The notes under the pieces are model-generated. The model was given only the letters and a program-made list of their open reading frames with translations, was not told the origin of the DNA and made no database searches. Positions 1 through 13,919 of a stretch of 64,000 nucleotides of DNA are shown here, in pieces. Where the stretch lies: the NCBI GenBank assembly GCA_027405735.1, contig JAPEHQ010000002.1:868001-932000 (forward strand), written 5' to 3'. This stretch comes from Mucor racemosus (Eukaryota > Mucoromycota > Mucoromycetes > Mucorales > Mucoraceae). Numbering within the stretch: position 1 is the first letter of the stretch; each line of letters starts with the position of its first letter. Position numbers and translations under genes: made by a program.

Positions 1-3000
1 TATTGTCATGCTTTGATATTATTTAATAGCTAACTTTTTCACTAGTATTTCTCTGATATCTTGCTTTCAATGAGTGGAAGCACTAGTGAAAATGAAGATT
101 TAGAAGAGGCTAAAAAAGCACATCTACTTATGCGTAAAATCAATTCTGTTACACCTGAATTATTACTCAATGCTATGCCGCTTTTGCAAGAAGAAATGAA
201 GGTAGATCATTTGGGTATTCGTCAACTTGCAACAGAAACTTTGGGGGAGATGTTTGCTGAGGAAACATCCAATGTAGCTGAAAAGTATCCTAACATTTGG
301 AAAACATGGCTTACAAGGTATTTTTCTAGCTGAAAGATACAATATTAAGGCAATTAATAATTGTTTGTATTAGACGTAACGATAAGGCTCTATCTTTGCG
401 TGTAAGATGGTTAGAAATGTGTGTTGGCATTTACAAAAATCATTCTGAATCCGTTCCTGAATTGATCGGTAAATCAAATAGTCCTAATTTTGATATCATT
501 AAAGACTCACTGATATCATGTAGAATGCTTCAAGGATAAATTTACGGACCCTGATGATAAGGTTCGTGCTACAGCTTGTAAAATTGTGGGAGAAATTAGA
601 ATGGAAAACGACTCCCAAACCATGGATAAAGATTTAGTAGAATTAGTTGGAGCTAGAGCTAAAGACAAAAAGGTACCAACTCTCATAATAATCTACAACA
701 TTGTTCTGATAATTTCTGTATAGAGCTCCGTAAGAATTGAAGCAATGACTACCATTGGAACAATTTATGATAACTGTTATCAGCGTATCAAGGATAATGA
801 TAAATTGGCAATTGAAAAGGCTGGATGGATTCCTGATCTTATCATTAGTTGTCTCTATTTGGGTGATTTATCTGTTCAGTAAGTGGCAAAAGAGATATGC
901 ATTTAACGTAATATTTACAATTATGAATTAGAGCAAACATCGAATTTACCTTTCAAAAATTCATTCTTCCTGAAAACGATAACGATGCCGAAAGAACAGA
1001 AAGACTTGTTTCAGTTGTTGATTCATTGAAAGACAAGCAAAAAATCGCTTTCCTTGCACTTTTGCAAAAGCAAAAATTATTTAATGAAAACATGTATACT
1101 TTTGTAGAAATGTGCGAAAATAATGTATGTATAAATTGCATTGGGAATCTAGCAAAAATACTAATTAATTGTAGATTGATAATCCCGAGACCTCTGAACA
1201 TGATTCCACCAAAGCCGATGAATTTATGAAGTATTTAGCAGGTAAGGATAATTAATCACATCAATGTATTGCGAGGTGATTTGACAAAAGGGTACCTTTA
1301 TATAGCTCGCTTTGCAGATAAAGCAAGAACTTTAAACGCTTTGCGTTCTTTCCTCAACAGAGAAAACGACAAGGACATCAAACTTTTAAGGACTGCAATT
1401 GATCTTAATCGTACATATAAGCAAGTGTGCACAGCAAAGGTAATTTTATACAAACACAACTAGATAATTTTCATCTAATATTTGAGATAGAACAAACTGC
1501 TTTCAAATTTGAACGATGATCAATCAGCCAATGTCGAAATTTTCCAATCTATATTAAATAGAGCATGCCCTCTTATTCTCAACAAGAGCAACATTGCCCA
1601 TTTACTCAAGATGACCAAATCAGGTAAAGGAAGAAGAGCCAATGCATCAACTCAAAGATCACTCGTCGCACAAAAAATCATGTCAGACATGTCGACTGTT
1701 TATCCCTCCATGTATACCAGCAACTTGAAGGATATTATCAATGAAATTATGAATGACAATGATAGTACTGGTATGTTTTTTTAAATCATTTAATTGTGAA
1801 AAAAAATGCTAATGTAATCATTAACATCTAGCTGATGAAGGCCTTCGCCTTCTTTCTGAAATTAGCAAAGCTTCAGTAGGCGAAATGAAATTCCAAGAGT
1901 AAGTGTATAATCTTGATTTATAGCATATTTACCAACAAACTATTTAGTGATTTGATTGAACGTCTTATCGCATATGTTTCTGATGGCAATGTCGAACAAG
2001 CAACTCATGCAGCTACAGCTCTTGCAGCAATGAAGAATGCCGATTTAGTTCTTTTTGATTCGATGACAGAATGGACTGATGATTTATCATTAAATTCTGC
2101 ATCGTTGCTTGCTAGACTTGCTAGTTTGTCGCAAATTGCCTTGTATTCACCTACTTTGATTCATCCCTATTGTGGTTCATTGATTAGATTTGTAGAAAAG
2201 AATCTTTTGAAGTCTAAAACAAAGCAGGTAAATATTTGTAATATAAGCTAATTTCACGGTATTAACAATAATTCATAGTCGAACGAAGCTAATGATGAAT
2301 GGGTACCTTATGATGAATTACCCGAGCGATCACAACAAAAGCTTACTGGTGTTCGTCTTTTGGTCAATTACTTGGTTGCATGTCATGAGTTTGAAGAACC
2401 TGAAGAATTTGCTATCAATGCAATCTTTAATATCCTTTGGCGTTTGATGGATGTTACCTGTGAAAGCGCTATTACAGACAAGACAAGGTAAACAAATTTA
2501 TTCAATCGTTTCCGTAAACATCTATTCATTTTTTTTAATACATTACAGTGCTGCTGAGACTTCTCATCTTAGACTAGGGGCCACTCAATCAATTGTAAAG
2601 CTTACACAATTCCGCAGATACTTTAACGAATTGACGGTTCCCAAGTTTGAGAAGCTCAGTATTATATTACAAGATTCATGTTATTATGTACGTCAAGAAT
2701 TTGCAGAGTCTTTGATGAGGGGTTTGCAAAATGGACAAATTCATTCTCGTTATTATACTTTGCTTTTCATTTGTGCACATGAGCCGGAAATTTCATTGTT
2801 GAAGCAAGTAAAGAGTTTTGTTCAGAAGCGTCTTTCCCTACTAGACGTTAAGCAGGGCGAATCATCTGTTGTGGATTCTTCTCTTGTTCGTTTGATTCAT
2901 CTCTTGGCTCACCATCCTGATTTTACAGAGGCAGTGGATGATTTAAATGATTTTGGTCAATATTTTAGATTCTATATCAGCTGTGTTGCCACACCAGAAA

Positions 3001-3525
3001 ATGTTTCATTCTTGTATCACATTGTTCAACAAATCAAGATATCCAAGGACATGGTAGCCGAGGAATTAAGCAAAGTAAATATACACATAAACACAATTTC
3101 CTTGGACACATAACTAATGATTTTGTTAAATAGAATTCCTATGTATTGAGTGATTTAGCTTGTTTATTGATCAAGACTAAATGTAAAGATGCATCTTGGC
3201 CTTTGAATGCTTTTGGAGGTCGTGTTGCTCTTCAATCCAAATTATATCGCGCTTTACCTGCTGGTGCTGTCCAAGCAGAGGTATTTTCAATTTAATTCGT
3301 ATAACCACTTGAAACCTAATCATATCTTTTCTTTAACTAGACTATCAAGAAAAACTACTTACCGAATGAATTTTTGACCAAGTTTGAAGAAGAACACAAG
3401 CACAAATCTGGAGAAAAGGTATGCATTATTACGTTTTGGTTATTTATTATATGAATTCTAACCGTCTTTATCAATAGCGATCTCGATCAACCGCCTCAGC
3501 TAGTAACAAAAAGGTGAAAGTCTAA
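1..3525 (+). CDS. PDS5: Sister chromatid cohesion protein Pds5, C-terminal part
   Basis: HEAT-repeat regulator of the cohesin ring that binds Scc1/Rad21 and controls cohesin loading and release in the nucleus. The gene enters from before the window. The visible exons are 46-317, 374-468, 524-672, 724-878, 932-1124, 1175-1241, 1276-1439, 1491-1770, 1832-1898, 1948-2227, 2279-2487, 2549-3074, 3134-3280, 3341-3418 and 3478-3525. They join in frame to 909 residues. Family hallmarks seen are YFSDILLS, the HLLMRKINSVTPELL helix, LATETLGEMF, and DPDDKVRATACKIVGEI. The C-terminus is a short basic tail (RSRSTASASNKKVKV), shorter than the long tails of animal Pds5. All 14 introns are 34-75 bases. The least certain junction is the acceptor at 1275 (GCGAG, an unusual context in a 34-base intron). 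The N-terminus is outside the window. Confidence 0.93.
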
Positions 3526-3569
3526 AAAAAAAACCTTGACATAGTAATAATTATGAAGTATATACAGTA

Positions 3570-3575
3570 AATAAA
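3570..3575 (+). terminator. Poly(A) signal candidate after Pds5
   Basis: AATAAA lies 45 bases after the Pds5 stop codon in an AT-rich 3' flank. It is the first such hexamer downstream and the likely cleavage and polyadenylation signal. It is a sequence match only. Confidence 0.45.
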
Positions 3576-3939
3576 GCCATTTCATCCTTGATTTTTGCAA
3601 AATTGTTTATTAGAAAAAGAATATATGTTTGATGAATCGCATATTATAAGGCAGTAAATGATTGTCAAAAGACCATGCGTTGAACACACCTTACGTTCGT
3701 AAATAGCAGCTTGACTAGGTATGTTCAGCTATAAAGTTTTTTAATTAAAATCCTGTATGTACGAGATTTGTGCATAGCAATCGCTTATATATAGAGTAGG
3801 CTTGAATGGGATATTGTACAGCAATAACTGATTTGATTTTTAACGATGTAGAAAAGATCAAACAACCATGGAACCATTTTATCAAAAATCACCTGTTCTA
3901 TACCTATTATTCAATTAATCTTATGAGAGAATTTGGTAA

Positions 3940-5110
3940 AAACTGGGTCTCCTTTTTCATCCCTACTCAACTTTTTTTTTTCACTAAATAACACCAAGAA
4001 AAAAATATATGCCAATGTACCTAAGATGCTCACCTGTAATCCAAAAACAAGTATCCGGAAATGTCCTACTTTTTACAGTTGGTATTAATTTTTCAGTGCT
4101 AAGGTTTCAGATTTTTTACGCGTATTTCACTGCTAATGGACTGAAAACTTTGAGGCTTCATATCTCCAGAAAAAATTAAACTTTACGAACACTTTCTAAT
4201 AATAAAACTTACTTGTTTTAGAGCGCTCTATAACATATTTTAGTATAAAAAAATTCTGAGCACCTTTATTTTTTTTCATTTTTTTTGACATTTCTATAGT
4301 AGGTTTCAAAATATTGGTTAAATTGAACAACATTTTTTTTGCATTCATGTCATTAAGCTTGTTAAGATCTCTCGGACCCAATTTAGATTTTCTCAAAGTA
4401 TTGATTTTTCGTGGAGATATCCTAAAAAATGTGTACAAAAAGGTACTTCCATTTCTAGCTTCCATTTTTCCCTTATATACCCTCATCCTAAATTCTGAAT
4501 CTGAAAAAAATTTGGCGAAAATGTTGTTATCTCCACGAATAATGCAGCTAAAAGAGTTTGCAATAACTCGATCGATAGATAATTTTTTTGCGCATCATTG
4601 CCGTTTATTATATTTTAAATATGCTTGTAAAAAGTGATGTGTATCTTCAAAAAACCCCCCAAAATTTCAATTGCATTTTACGTAAAATTTAATGTAAAAT
4701 GTTCGTTTGAGTTTTATTTAGATGGATGCAGAATCGAGAACTGTCTAGAAGCTATTTAATATACTAGGTGGACTTACTTTGCAGTTCATGATCAATTAAA
4801 CGATTTTGTTTTTTTCATCATTTTTCGTCCATTTTTTAAAATAAATTTTGGAACCCAATTATCATAAGCTGTAAGCTGTGATATCGACTATTATTTTGAT
4901 TATCTCGATGAAAAATCAATATTTTTCGCCGAAACAAAAAATGCAGAGTAGCAATCAATTAGATCTATATTGTGAATACAGAAATTAAGCCCTGGATAAT
5001 GAGTTTTAAGTTTTACAAAATAATAAACTAATATTTACAACTGCAGAAAACAAAGAAAAAAAATCTCATCCTTGTGAATATTCATCCAATTAATCTTCAA
5101 TTATACATGA
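3940..5110 (+). repeat. R1 repeat family, copy a
   Basis: Member of a dispersed AT-rich family seen five times in the window. Shared landmarks with the other copies are a CTGGGTCTC block at the left end, a TTACGCGTATTTCACTGC block, CGTGGAGATATCCT, and CCCTTATATACCCTCAT. Two overlapping open frames of about 100 codons (4196-4486 minus, 4314-4637 plus) have counterparts in other copies. The right end is shortened compared with copy c. I recognise no protein domain. Class unknown; a non-autonomous DNA transposon relic is possible. Confidence 0.7.
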
Positions 5111-5235
5111 TGATAGATTTAAATATATCTTGCGTAAAATTTTATACTTCTACTTTCACAATTGACTGTGGATTGAGAAAACCATCTGAAAAACATAATA
5201 TTTCTGTCCAACAAAACTACCTGTTGTGTCCTATA

Positions 5236-5690
5236 TTTTCATCATGTTAGATAAATAATACTTAAAAAAGAATACAATTAAAGGAAAATGAGTAATGAAC
5301 CAATTCTTCAACTATATAATAAAAAGAAGGAGGTATTATCGTTTATTTAGATATAAAAGTATGATGGACTTTTATATTGGTCTGACATTGAGATCCTAAG
5401 ATGTAATTTAAGGCATTATTGAACCATTAGATCTGTTTGATAGTAATTTATGGATTGAAATGGATCAATCATAATTTAACCTTTCTTACAGAGCTTATGA
5501 GTTGGAGAGTTACCTTGTTCAATGCTGCGCTAAATGTGTTTCTTGGATGTTGATTTGCTAGCTACTTGATTGGGTAACCGCTGGGATGAAATAATATGGT
5601 GTCATAGTCAGTGGATTGTAATATGTATTGATACTGTAGAAGATAATAAAGTATGGTACTTGTTGGCATACAACGCACATTTCCAATAAC
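5236..5690 (+). repeat. Single arm of the hairpin element found at 25.1-26.3 kb
   Basis: Matches the left arm of the hairpin element (25093 onward) from the AAATAATACTTAAAAAAG block to the TATTGATACTGTAGAAGAT block. About 75 bases present in both arms of that element are missing here, near 5605. No second arm lies nearby, so this is a solo, internally deleted arm. No coding potential seen. Confidence 0.65.
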
Positions 5691-6059
5691 TAAATTTCTT
5701 TCAAGCAGAAGAGAAGACTTTTTTTTTAAAAATGCATCCAAAAATCCTTCAAAAACAGTTGTTAGCTCATGGAATTAATATATGTTTTTTGGACATCTAT
5801 TGTGCATTATTAAGTGCAACTTCGAAATTTGATTTTGAACCATCATCATTATTTGATTCTATAAATTTTTTTTAAAAATATCGTCTGAGAGAGTTCATAC
5901 CTATATCCATAAAGTATGGCAGCTTACTTGGATTAGTATTTTCATAGAGACCTTACTTCTTATTTAAATTGTTTCAATAAAAATGTGCAGTAAACTATTA
6001 TAGATGCGCTTTAGCGATGATTTTATCGATACACAATAGGTTATGGACATTTTCCTTTA

Positions 6060-7445
6060 AAATCAGCTTGTCAAAGAGGTCCCCCTATTTCCACGTAAAG
6101 TTAGAAGTTGCCAGGATCGAAATTCGCTAATATGGAGTTTTTGCCTTAGACTTATTACGATTGTGAAAAGTAGGTTTCAGATAGTTGGTTTTTAATTGTT
6201 TTTGAATGTTTTTGCCCAATATTGAGTCGAGTTGTATAAAATATTCAAAGGAAATGTACTTTCGCTCTATAGGCCATTGAGATCTATCGGAAAATAAAAA
6301 TATCAGTACCATGATATAAATCCACTGACCAAAAATTGACCAAAATTGACCTGTAATTGATTATAAAAAATTGAGCACCTAAATTAGGGTATTAATTTTT
6401 TTTATACACCAGATAGATCCAACTTTAAGCTACTCGGCAGTTTTTTTTTCAGTGAAAAATATTGATTTTTCATTGAGATAATCAAAATCATAGTTCATAT
6501 TATAGCTTAACCCTATGGTAACTGGATTTCAAAATCGATCTGACAAATCGATCAGAAAATGATAAAAAAAAACAAAATTAGTTAATGGCTCCTGAACTCC
6601 AAAGTAAGTTGAAATAGCTTATTAAATAGTTTTTGTACAATTTTAAATTCTGCATCCATCTAAACAAGTGTCAGGCAAATGCTTCACATTAAATTTTGCA
6701 CAAAATTCCATTGAAAATTTGAAGGTTTTTTGAAGATACGTATCACTTTTCATAAACATGCTTCAAAGATAGTTTATGGATAAAACGCAGTATAACATTA
6801 TCTATCGATTGAGGCATTGCGGAGCCTTCTAGCTATATTTATTGTAGAGAAAACAAGATTTTTGTCAGTTTTTTTTTCAAGTTCAGAATTTAGGATGAGG
6901 GTATACAAGGGAAAATTGGGAGGTAGAAACGAAGGTATCACTTGGCACATATTTTTGAGGATATCTCCACAAAAAATTAATATTTTGAAAAAAACTAAAT
7001 TGGATCCGAGAGAGCTCAACAAGGGCAATGACATGAATGCTAAAAAGATGCTGCTCAATTTAACGAATGTTTTGAAACCTACTACAAAAGTGTCAAAAAA
7101 ATGAAAAAAAAATAAAAGTGCTCAGAATTTTTTCATATTGAAATATTTTATAGATTACTTCAAATAAAGCAAGTTTATTATTAAAAGGTGCCAGTACAGC
7201 TTAATATTTTTCAAAGATGTGAAAGCTCAAAGATTTTAGTTTTTAGCAGTGAAATACCTGTAAAAATCTGAAACATTAGAATTAAAAAAATTATACCAAC
7301 TGCAAAAAATAGGATATTTTTGGATACTTATTTTTGAATTAAAGCTGAACATCTCAGGTACATTGGTATATTATTTGTTCTGTATATTATTTAGTGAAAA
7401 AAAAAGTGAAGCAAGGATGAAAAATCGGACCCAGTTTTTACGAAA
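6060..7445 (-). repeat. R1 repeat family, copy b (inverted)
   Basis: Reverse-complement match to R1 copies a and c, including the TTTTTAGCAGTGAAATACCTG and GGATGAGGGTATACAAGGG blocks and a left-over match of the 24.0-24.3 kb part of copy c (near 6130-6420). It faces copy a across about 0.95 kb. The conserved open frame pair occurs here as 6817-7104 (+) and 6798-7058 (-). Confidence 0.7.
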
Positions 7446-7893
7446 AAGCAATGAATTTCATTCCTATGTAGGTTTATACTAGAATAAACAGCACATATAT
7501 ACATGCCTATTTACTCTTTAGCTAAATTCTGATATTATGCGCACTGTAGTTGATAGATGCTCTATGTATCAACTATTATTTGTTTACCGTAAATCAATTT
7601 ATTGTACCAGTGTCCTTTTGTACTAAATTTTACAAAAGGAGAACATTATTCTAGATACACAATTTGAAAGTATATCGTTTAATCATATATTCGGCTAAAA
7701 TAGGTACTTCAAACACCCTAATTATTTATTTGTCAAACTATGCTTCATTTGTCATGATCACTTGAGTTACCAATGCAGACGGCTAATCTAACATGTAAGA
7801 CACAACATGCAGTTTTATGAAGTATTATGTTTTACAAATGTATTTTTATTATATTATTATTATATAAATTTTTAAAAAATGAAATTGGTGTTT
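7446..7893. other. AT-rich gap, no gene seen
   Basis: About 450 bases of AT-rich sequence between R1 copy b and the chitin synthase stop codon. It should include the chitin synthase 3' UTR, since that gene runs right to left. An AATAAA on the minus strand is not distinct from general AT-richness. Confidence 0.4.
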
Positions 7894-10800
7894 CTAAAAG
7901 TTGAGAACTTCCTCAATGCAAAAATTAATAAAATCTCTTCTATAAGACATGTTGATACCAAAGTGTCGACTAAGCTGTTCTCTCACTTGCTTTTTAGTCA
8001 TTGTCAAAAGATCTGCTGTAGCAGTAATACGCTGCACTTCTCTACGAATCTCTTCATCAGTAGGATGATATACATTAGTGTTGTCTAACATAGTGCTATT
8101 ATTCATCATGGGGGGATACATGCCACCTCCATGAGTAGCACTTGCTTCACTATAAATTGACGGAACAGACATCATGGGCATACTCATTTGTTGTGGTTGC
8201 ATTGGAGCCATATTCAAAACTGATGGGGGGCCCATAATAACAGATGATGCACGGCCTGCTAAATTTTGATGAGAATATCTAAAGCTAGCATTGTCGTTAT
8301 AAATTTGGCCACCACCATTAATAACACTACCAGCAGTAGTAGCTGGAATTGGCATTTGATTCATACTTGAAGCATAATTAACAACAGGGGTCATATAGCC
8401 ATTGTGTGTTGGTGAGTAGCCTACAACAGGAGGTAAGCCGGATGCTGTACGACGAGTTGTAGAAGAAGTAATTGTAGTACCTCGAGTCTCTGCAGAACCT
8501 GTTTCCCATAATTCATTCTCATGATCGCTCCATTTTTTGAGAGGGATAGATTTAGGATCAAATTTGCCCTCATCAGCTGGTAATACTTTCTTTAGTCCAT
8601 CATCTCCCAAAACAAGACGAGTGTTACCCCAAGAGAAATCATCAAAATGCCAGAACGAGTACATGGGTATAAAGAAGGAGAAGAGCGGAATAGCTAAAAT
8701 GTATACAATCATCCATCCAATGTGTTCCCACTAAACAATGAATGTTAATAAAAGCTATATACAAATCAAATACTAGGTTTACCTTTCTACGAACAATGAA
8801 AATAATGGCTTGTAGACCATAAACACCGCATAGTGTAATAATCGAGATAAATGGAACTTGACCAGCATTTGTTGCCAATCGATAAATCAGGAAACCTAAA
8901 TAGCAGACTACAGCAGGCATAACTAATGTACTGAGAAGATCCAAAATAACAACAAAACGCATCGAGAAACAACAGAAACCACACAATTGAGGCAAGAACA
9001 CTAATTCACCAAGGTTATGGATAGTAGAGTTAATCCATCTACGTCTTTGAGAGAGTAAAACACTCCATCTATCAGGAGCATTGGTAAGGCAGCCAGCATC
9101 AGCAGTAAATTTGGTTTTATAGGTTGGGAAATGCTTTAAAATCAACGTAGTCAAGTAACGATCTTCACCTAAATGAAGCAAATTCTTTTGGTGCAATGTA
9201 TTGACTCTATTTTCAGCATAATCAACAATAACTTGATTACTAACCAGTAAAGGTTGATTTTTTCCTGGAGAACGGATACGGTACATGCAGAAACAACCAG
9301 GCAAACATGTTACAGAGCCAAATAGGGATTCAAATGCCTTGGACAAGAAATGAGAAATATAATATTCATAAACTTGAATCATAGTAACCCAACTATCTTT
9401 CTCGTTGGCTAATTTTGTTTCACCACATAGGCCAACCACCTTTGAATCATGAACAAAGCAGGAAACCATACGATTAAGAGAATCAGGTAATACTTCTGTA
9501 TCTGCATCCACCATGAGTACAAATTCGTAAAAACTAGGATTGACACCAATTACATTTTTGATTTGGTGATAGATTTCAAGCTCCATAGGTGTCATTAATG
9601 ATTCAAAGTGTACCTTATTCAAGAATCGCATCAGCACCATTTGAGAATCACGCTTTCCTCTATTTCCTGGCTTTTGTCTTTCATTAGGAGCGCCCACTTT
9701 GACTACAACTACATAAGGAACAACATGACCAGAGCATTCGTAAAGTCCTGAATAAATCTTGGCTGTATTGTGTTGTTTGATGCCATCGCCCAATGCTAAA
9801 AAAGATAAAGGCTCAGGGTCCACATTTGGATCTACACCAAGGATATCAAGAACAATACGAGGAGTAGGGCGATCATTACCACTACCAACAATCATACCAT
9901 CACACACCAAGAAGAGTAATTTGCGCTTATCATCATAACGTAAGGCTGCAATTGAATCAATTGTTTTTCTAAGCGATTCTTCACTTTCAGTATAGCAAGG
10001 AACTTGGCACACGATGAATTTATCATAATCTTCAGGTTCTCGGAAGGAGCTCAATTGCAATGCAGCCAAGAATTTAAATAAAATAACAGCACACAGAAAT
10101 CCTGTAACAATCAATAAAAAGTATTCAGAGAATTGACATTGGAAAGACCTTCTTGTATCCAATTTGCCAACAAAGAATAGATTTCGAAGACAAACAAGCT
10201 GGCGCATTCGTAAATCCTCTGAGATGGGCAAAGCATCAAAATGCTTTGAAATATCAGTTCCAGCTAATTGACGAAACAACTGCACAATGCTGTTGTCCAT
10301 AAAGTTCAGATCTAAATTTGCGGGAGGTGTCATGCCTTCAGGGGCTCGAGGAGCTCTACCACCCATAAGATAGTATGTCAAGTCATACACATCACCATGA
10401 AGAGTAGCCCAGCTTCGATGTGTGCTAATATCTCCAACGTTTACAACATTATTTGCTTGACGAAGGATATCAGATGGTTCATAACCCATAAATCCTAAGC
10501 GATAATTCTTGCGCATGTACACCATTTGTTCAAAATACCAATCAGGTCGATAGTCGTTTGTAAAGAATCTGAAATCATGATAAGCAGCATTACGATCTGT
10601 CAAATTGACTTGGAAATCAAGTACAAGTTCTTCGGGAATTCTTCCAGTAGTACCATCACATAAAGCAGATACTTGAACAGGGAATAAATTAGTAGCATCT
10701 TTACCAGCGTAATCAAAAATGACACTATCAGGTATCACTTCCGAAGCCCAATGATGAGGAGCAAACTTAGTTAAATCAAATACTTCTCCACGAATAGCAA

Positions 10801-13800
10801 CATAAGCGCTATCCTTGTCAGTCTTGCCTTGAAGTTCAGAAAGTGAATAAACATCTTGATGTGGACAAATAAGAGGACCAAAGAATACAATAAATATAAC
10901 CATGGCTGCAGATAGCAAGAAGATAAGCAAACAAAGAGCTACTTTTTCTCTCCATGCCAAGCGAACATCAGGGCGTTTCATACCACCGCAATGATTGAGT
11001 GCAGGGGAAGGAACCCACCATGTCAGGAACCATACAAACATGAGCCATTTGCGGCGGATACCAGTAATTGGTTCAGTGTCTTCTTCTGGTGGTGCTTTAT
11101 CTGCTGCTTTATTCCCTTTAAGATCTTGATCCTTTTCATTTATTCCAGAATAATCTTGTTGAGAACTTCCTGACACGAGTAAAGTATTTGACCTTTTATT
11201 ATCAAAAGTTGCTTGTGAGAATACTTCAGACCCATTGAAATCTTGTAAACCAGCTTCATTCATATAGTCATCTTCTGATACAGCTGAAGACATTAAATCA
11301 TCGTTAAAAGAGTACATGTCAAATGGTTTTTGACCAGGTAATGAGCCTCCAATAAGTGACATTTTGGCCTTTCTGGATTCGGTCTTTTCTAAACTTCGAA
11401 GGTCATCTTCTAGAATTCTGAATGCATTATTTGATAAGAAAATCTAATAAAAAATGCGTGTGAGTTGTTTCAATACAGGTGCTTTGGATATAAAGATCTA
11501 TTATACCTTTGTTTTACCAATTGCCATCCAGGTTTCATTCCAACCTAACGAATGTGCCAAGTAGATGCACCTTTCTTTCAAAGGTAAACTAGTATCCAAC
11601 ATTGTGTTTATTGTTAATGGAATAGAAACATGGTATCGATCCCAGAACTCGTCCAATGTGAATGCAGTAGTATAGTAACCACCTTGGACTCGTTTAATCA
11701 TATCTAATAATTTGAAATGTGATTGTTGCACCGCTACTTTTTTTACATCACACGAGTTTGGTAAAGATAAATCGTTGGGACGTATACATAAAACTGACCA
11801 AGGCAAAGTATTTGACAAACATTGGGTCAAATCAGATATACCTGTAACCAAAAGATCAGCAATGGTAAGTACATCTGATTGCATTGATGTTGATAATGTT
11901 GATTTGACATCCGCTTTATGATCATTTACTGATGCCGAGGTAGTTGTATTTGCTAATGTAGTTGTTGCAGTAGTTGGTGACCTCAATGGCCGAATACCTT
12001 GTTGTTGAGAAAATACACGGTTTCTTGTTCCATCATCATGGCCGAGAATATTATCATCGAATAAACATGCGACAAGCCCATTTGTTGTTGGAGGATTATA
12101 TGCATTTCCGCTGAATAAAGCAATGAAATCGTTACATAAATAGTCTTGATTTCTCTCTGTAAAGCTGCGAGGTTCATAAGTTGTTGATCCCCAGAAGTGT
12201 TGAATTGCGAATAATTTCGAATCTGTGTCACTCTTCTTGAAAGCTAATAGTTGTTCATTAATAGCACTTTTATTAGCACTAGCGTAATTATCCATTAATG
12301 TTTCATCATCATCGTATCTTTGCTGGTTTTGTTGACGAGATGCCTGTGCATTCATGATGGACCATAATCCTTTAGAGGGATGCACAAAGAGATCTACAAT
12401 TGCAGGACTTGTAGGCCAGTTTTCATTGCTAATTACTAAACCTTGCTCTGAATATTCCTGTCTATCGCGATCGAATATATTGACAAACATGAACTGATGT
12501 AATGTTTCTTGGATGAAATGAAAAGCTAATTGATCAAAGCCAGAACCAGAAGGTCTTGAATAAACCCAGCCAGGAAGATCAAGCAATCCGATAAAACTAT
12601 GCGAGCTCTTTGGAGCCAAACGATCGTTTATTTGCTCCACAAGCCAGGTAAATAATAAACAATACAGTGATTGAGCAAGATCGTCTCTTTGTTTGCTTGC
12701 TTGTTCAGGATCTAAGAATAATGTAGTGATATCTCTCTTAATAAGTTTACTTTTAAATGTCAATGCACTCATCAAAGAATTGGGATCTACACCAAGTAAA
12801 TCAGCAGCAGTTGTTAAAGTATCAATGTTTTTAATAATAGCAGCATCTTGGGAATTATTAGCATCTTCAATGAAGTGAATGTTTCCTAAATGTAATATGG
12901 CTGCCAATATTTGATACACTTGAGCAATTCTATGTTTCTGAAAGAGTACAGTTTTTAAAGCAGTACGTAGTTCAGAATCTGCATTCAAATCATCTAATGA
13001 AGACGCTCTCGAAGTGCTAGTTCTTGAAAGGTATTGAAATGTAGACCAATCTGACAAACCTAAACGAGTCTTTTCTTCCGCAGTAGCACCTGCTAATAGA
13101 TTATAAAATACATGAAAATTGCGTTCATCTTGACCAGCAGCTGTTACTCTAGATTTCTCAAGCGCATAAGGTAAGAAAACTGCACCGGCTAACCTTCCTC
13201 TTTCTGAAAAGTGCATTTCAGTAAACAAGGCACTTTTAGATGCATTATCAAGTTGCGTTGTTTTTGCATGACTAAAAGCGCGTATAATAATTTGAGCATG
13301 TATAATATTTGCCTGAGTGCGTGTTGTCTTTCGATGAGTACTAAGGGCAATTAAATGATTTATAGATTGCTTAAACTGTTCTGATTTACCACTTCCACTT
13401 TCACCACTAGAGGAGAAATTTATAATAAATGTTAATACGAGAACAAGGGGAGAGGGAGTGGGGGGGGGGATATGTGTGAGTGTTGTGTGTATTTTGTGTA
13501 TAAAAGGGGAGGGGTTATTACCTAAATAAGATGGACTGATTTATACTAGTTCTTCTCATATGTAGATATGCATGATTCACGAGTTGATATATGTGAGGCT
13601 CTTTCCATTGGTTTGCCTTTGCACTTGAAGTATCTTTGTATTCTGCAATATAATCTGCTTTAACTGTACTGCTATAATGATATGGATTCAATGCAATCAA
13701 AATAGACGGACTTATATTGGTATAAATCAAATCATTCAGGTACCGTTGACGAAGTAATTCTGCAATTTCATCGGAAGATGGATCTCGAGTTAATTGTGTT

Positions 13801-13885
13801 AAATCTGATATATGAATTGGTTGCTGTTGTTGCTGTGCTTGCTGTTGCTGTGCTTGTTGCTGTTGCTGCTGTTGTTGCTGTTGTT

Positions 13886-13919
<34 letters not shown>

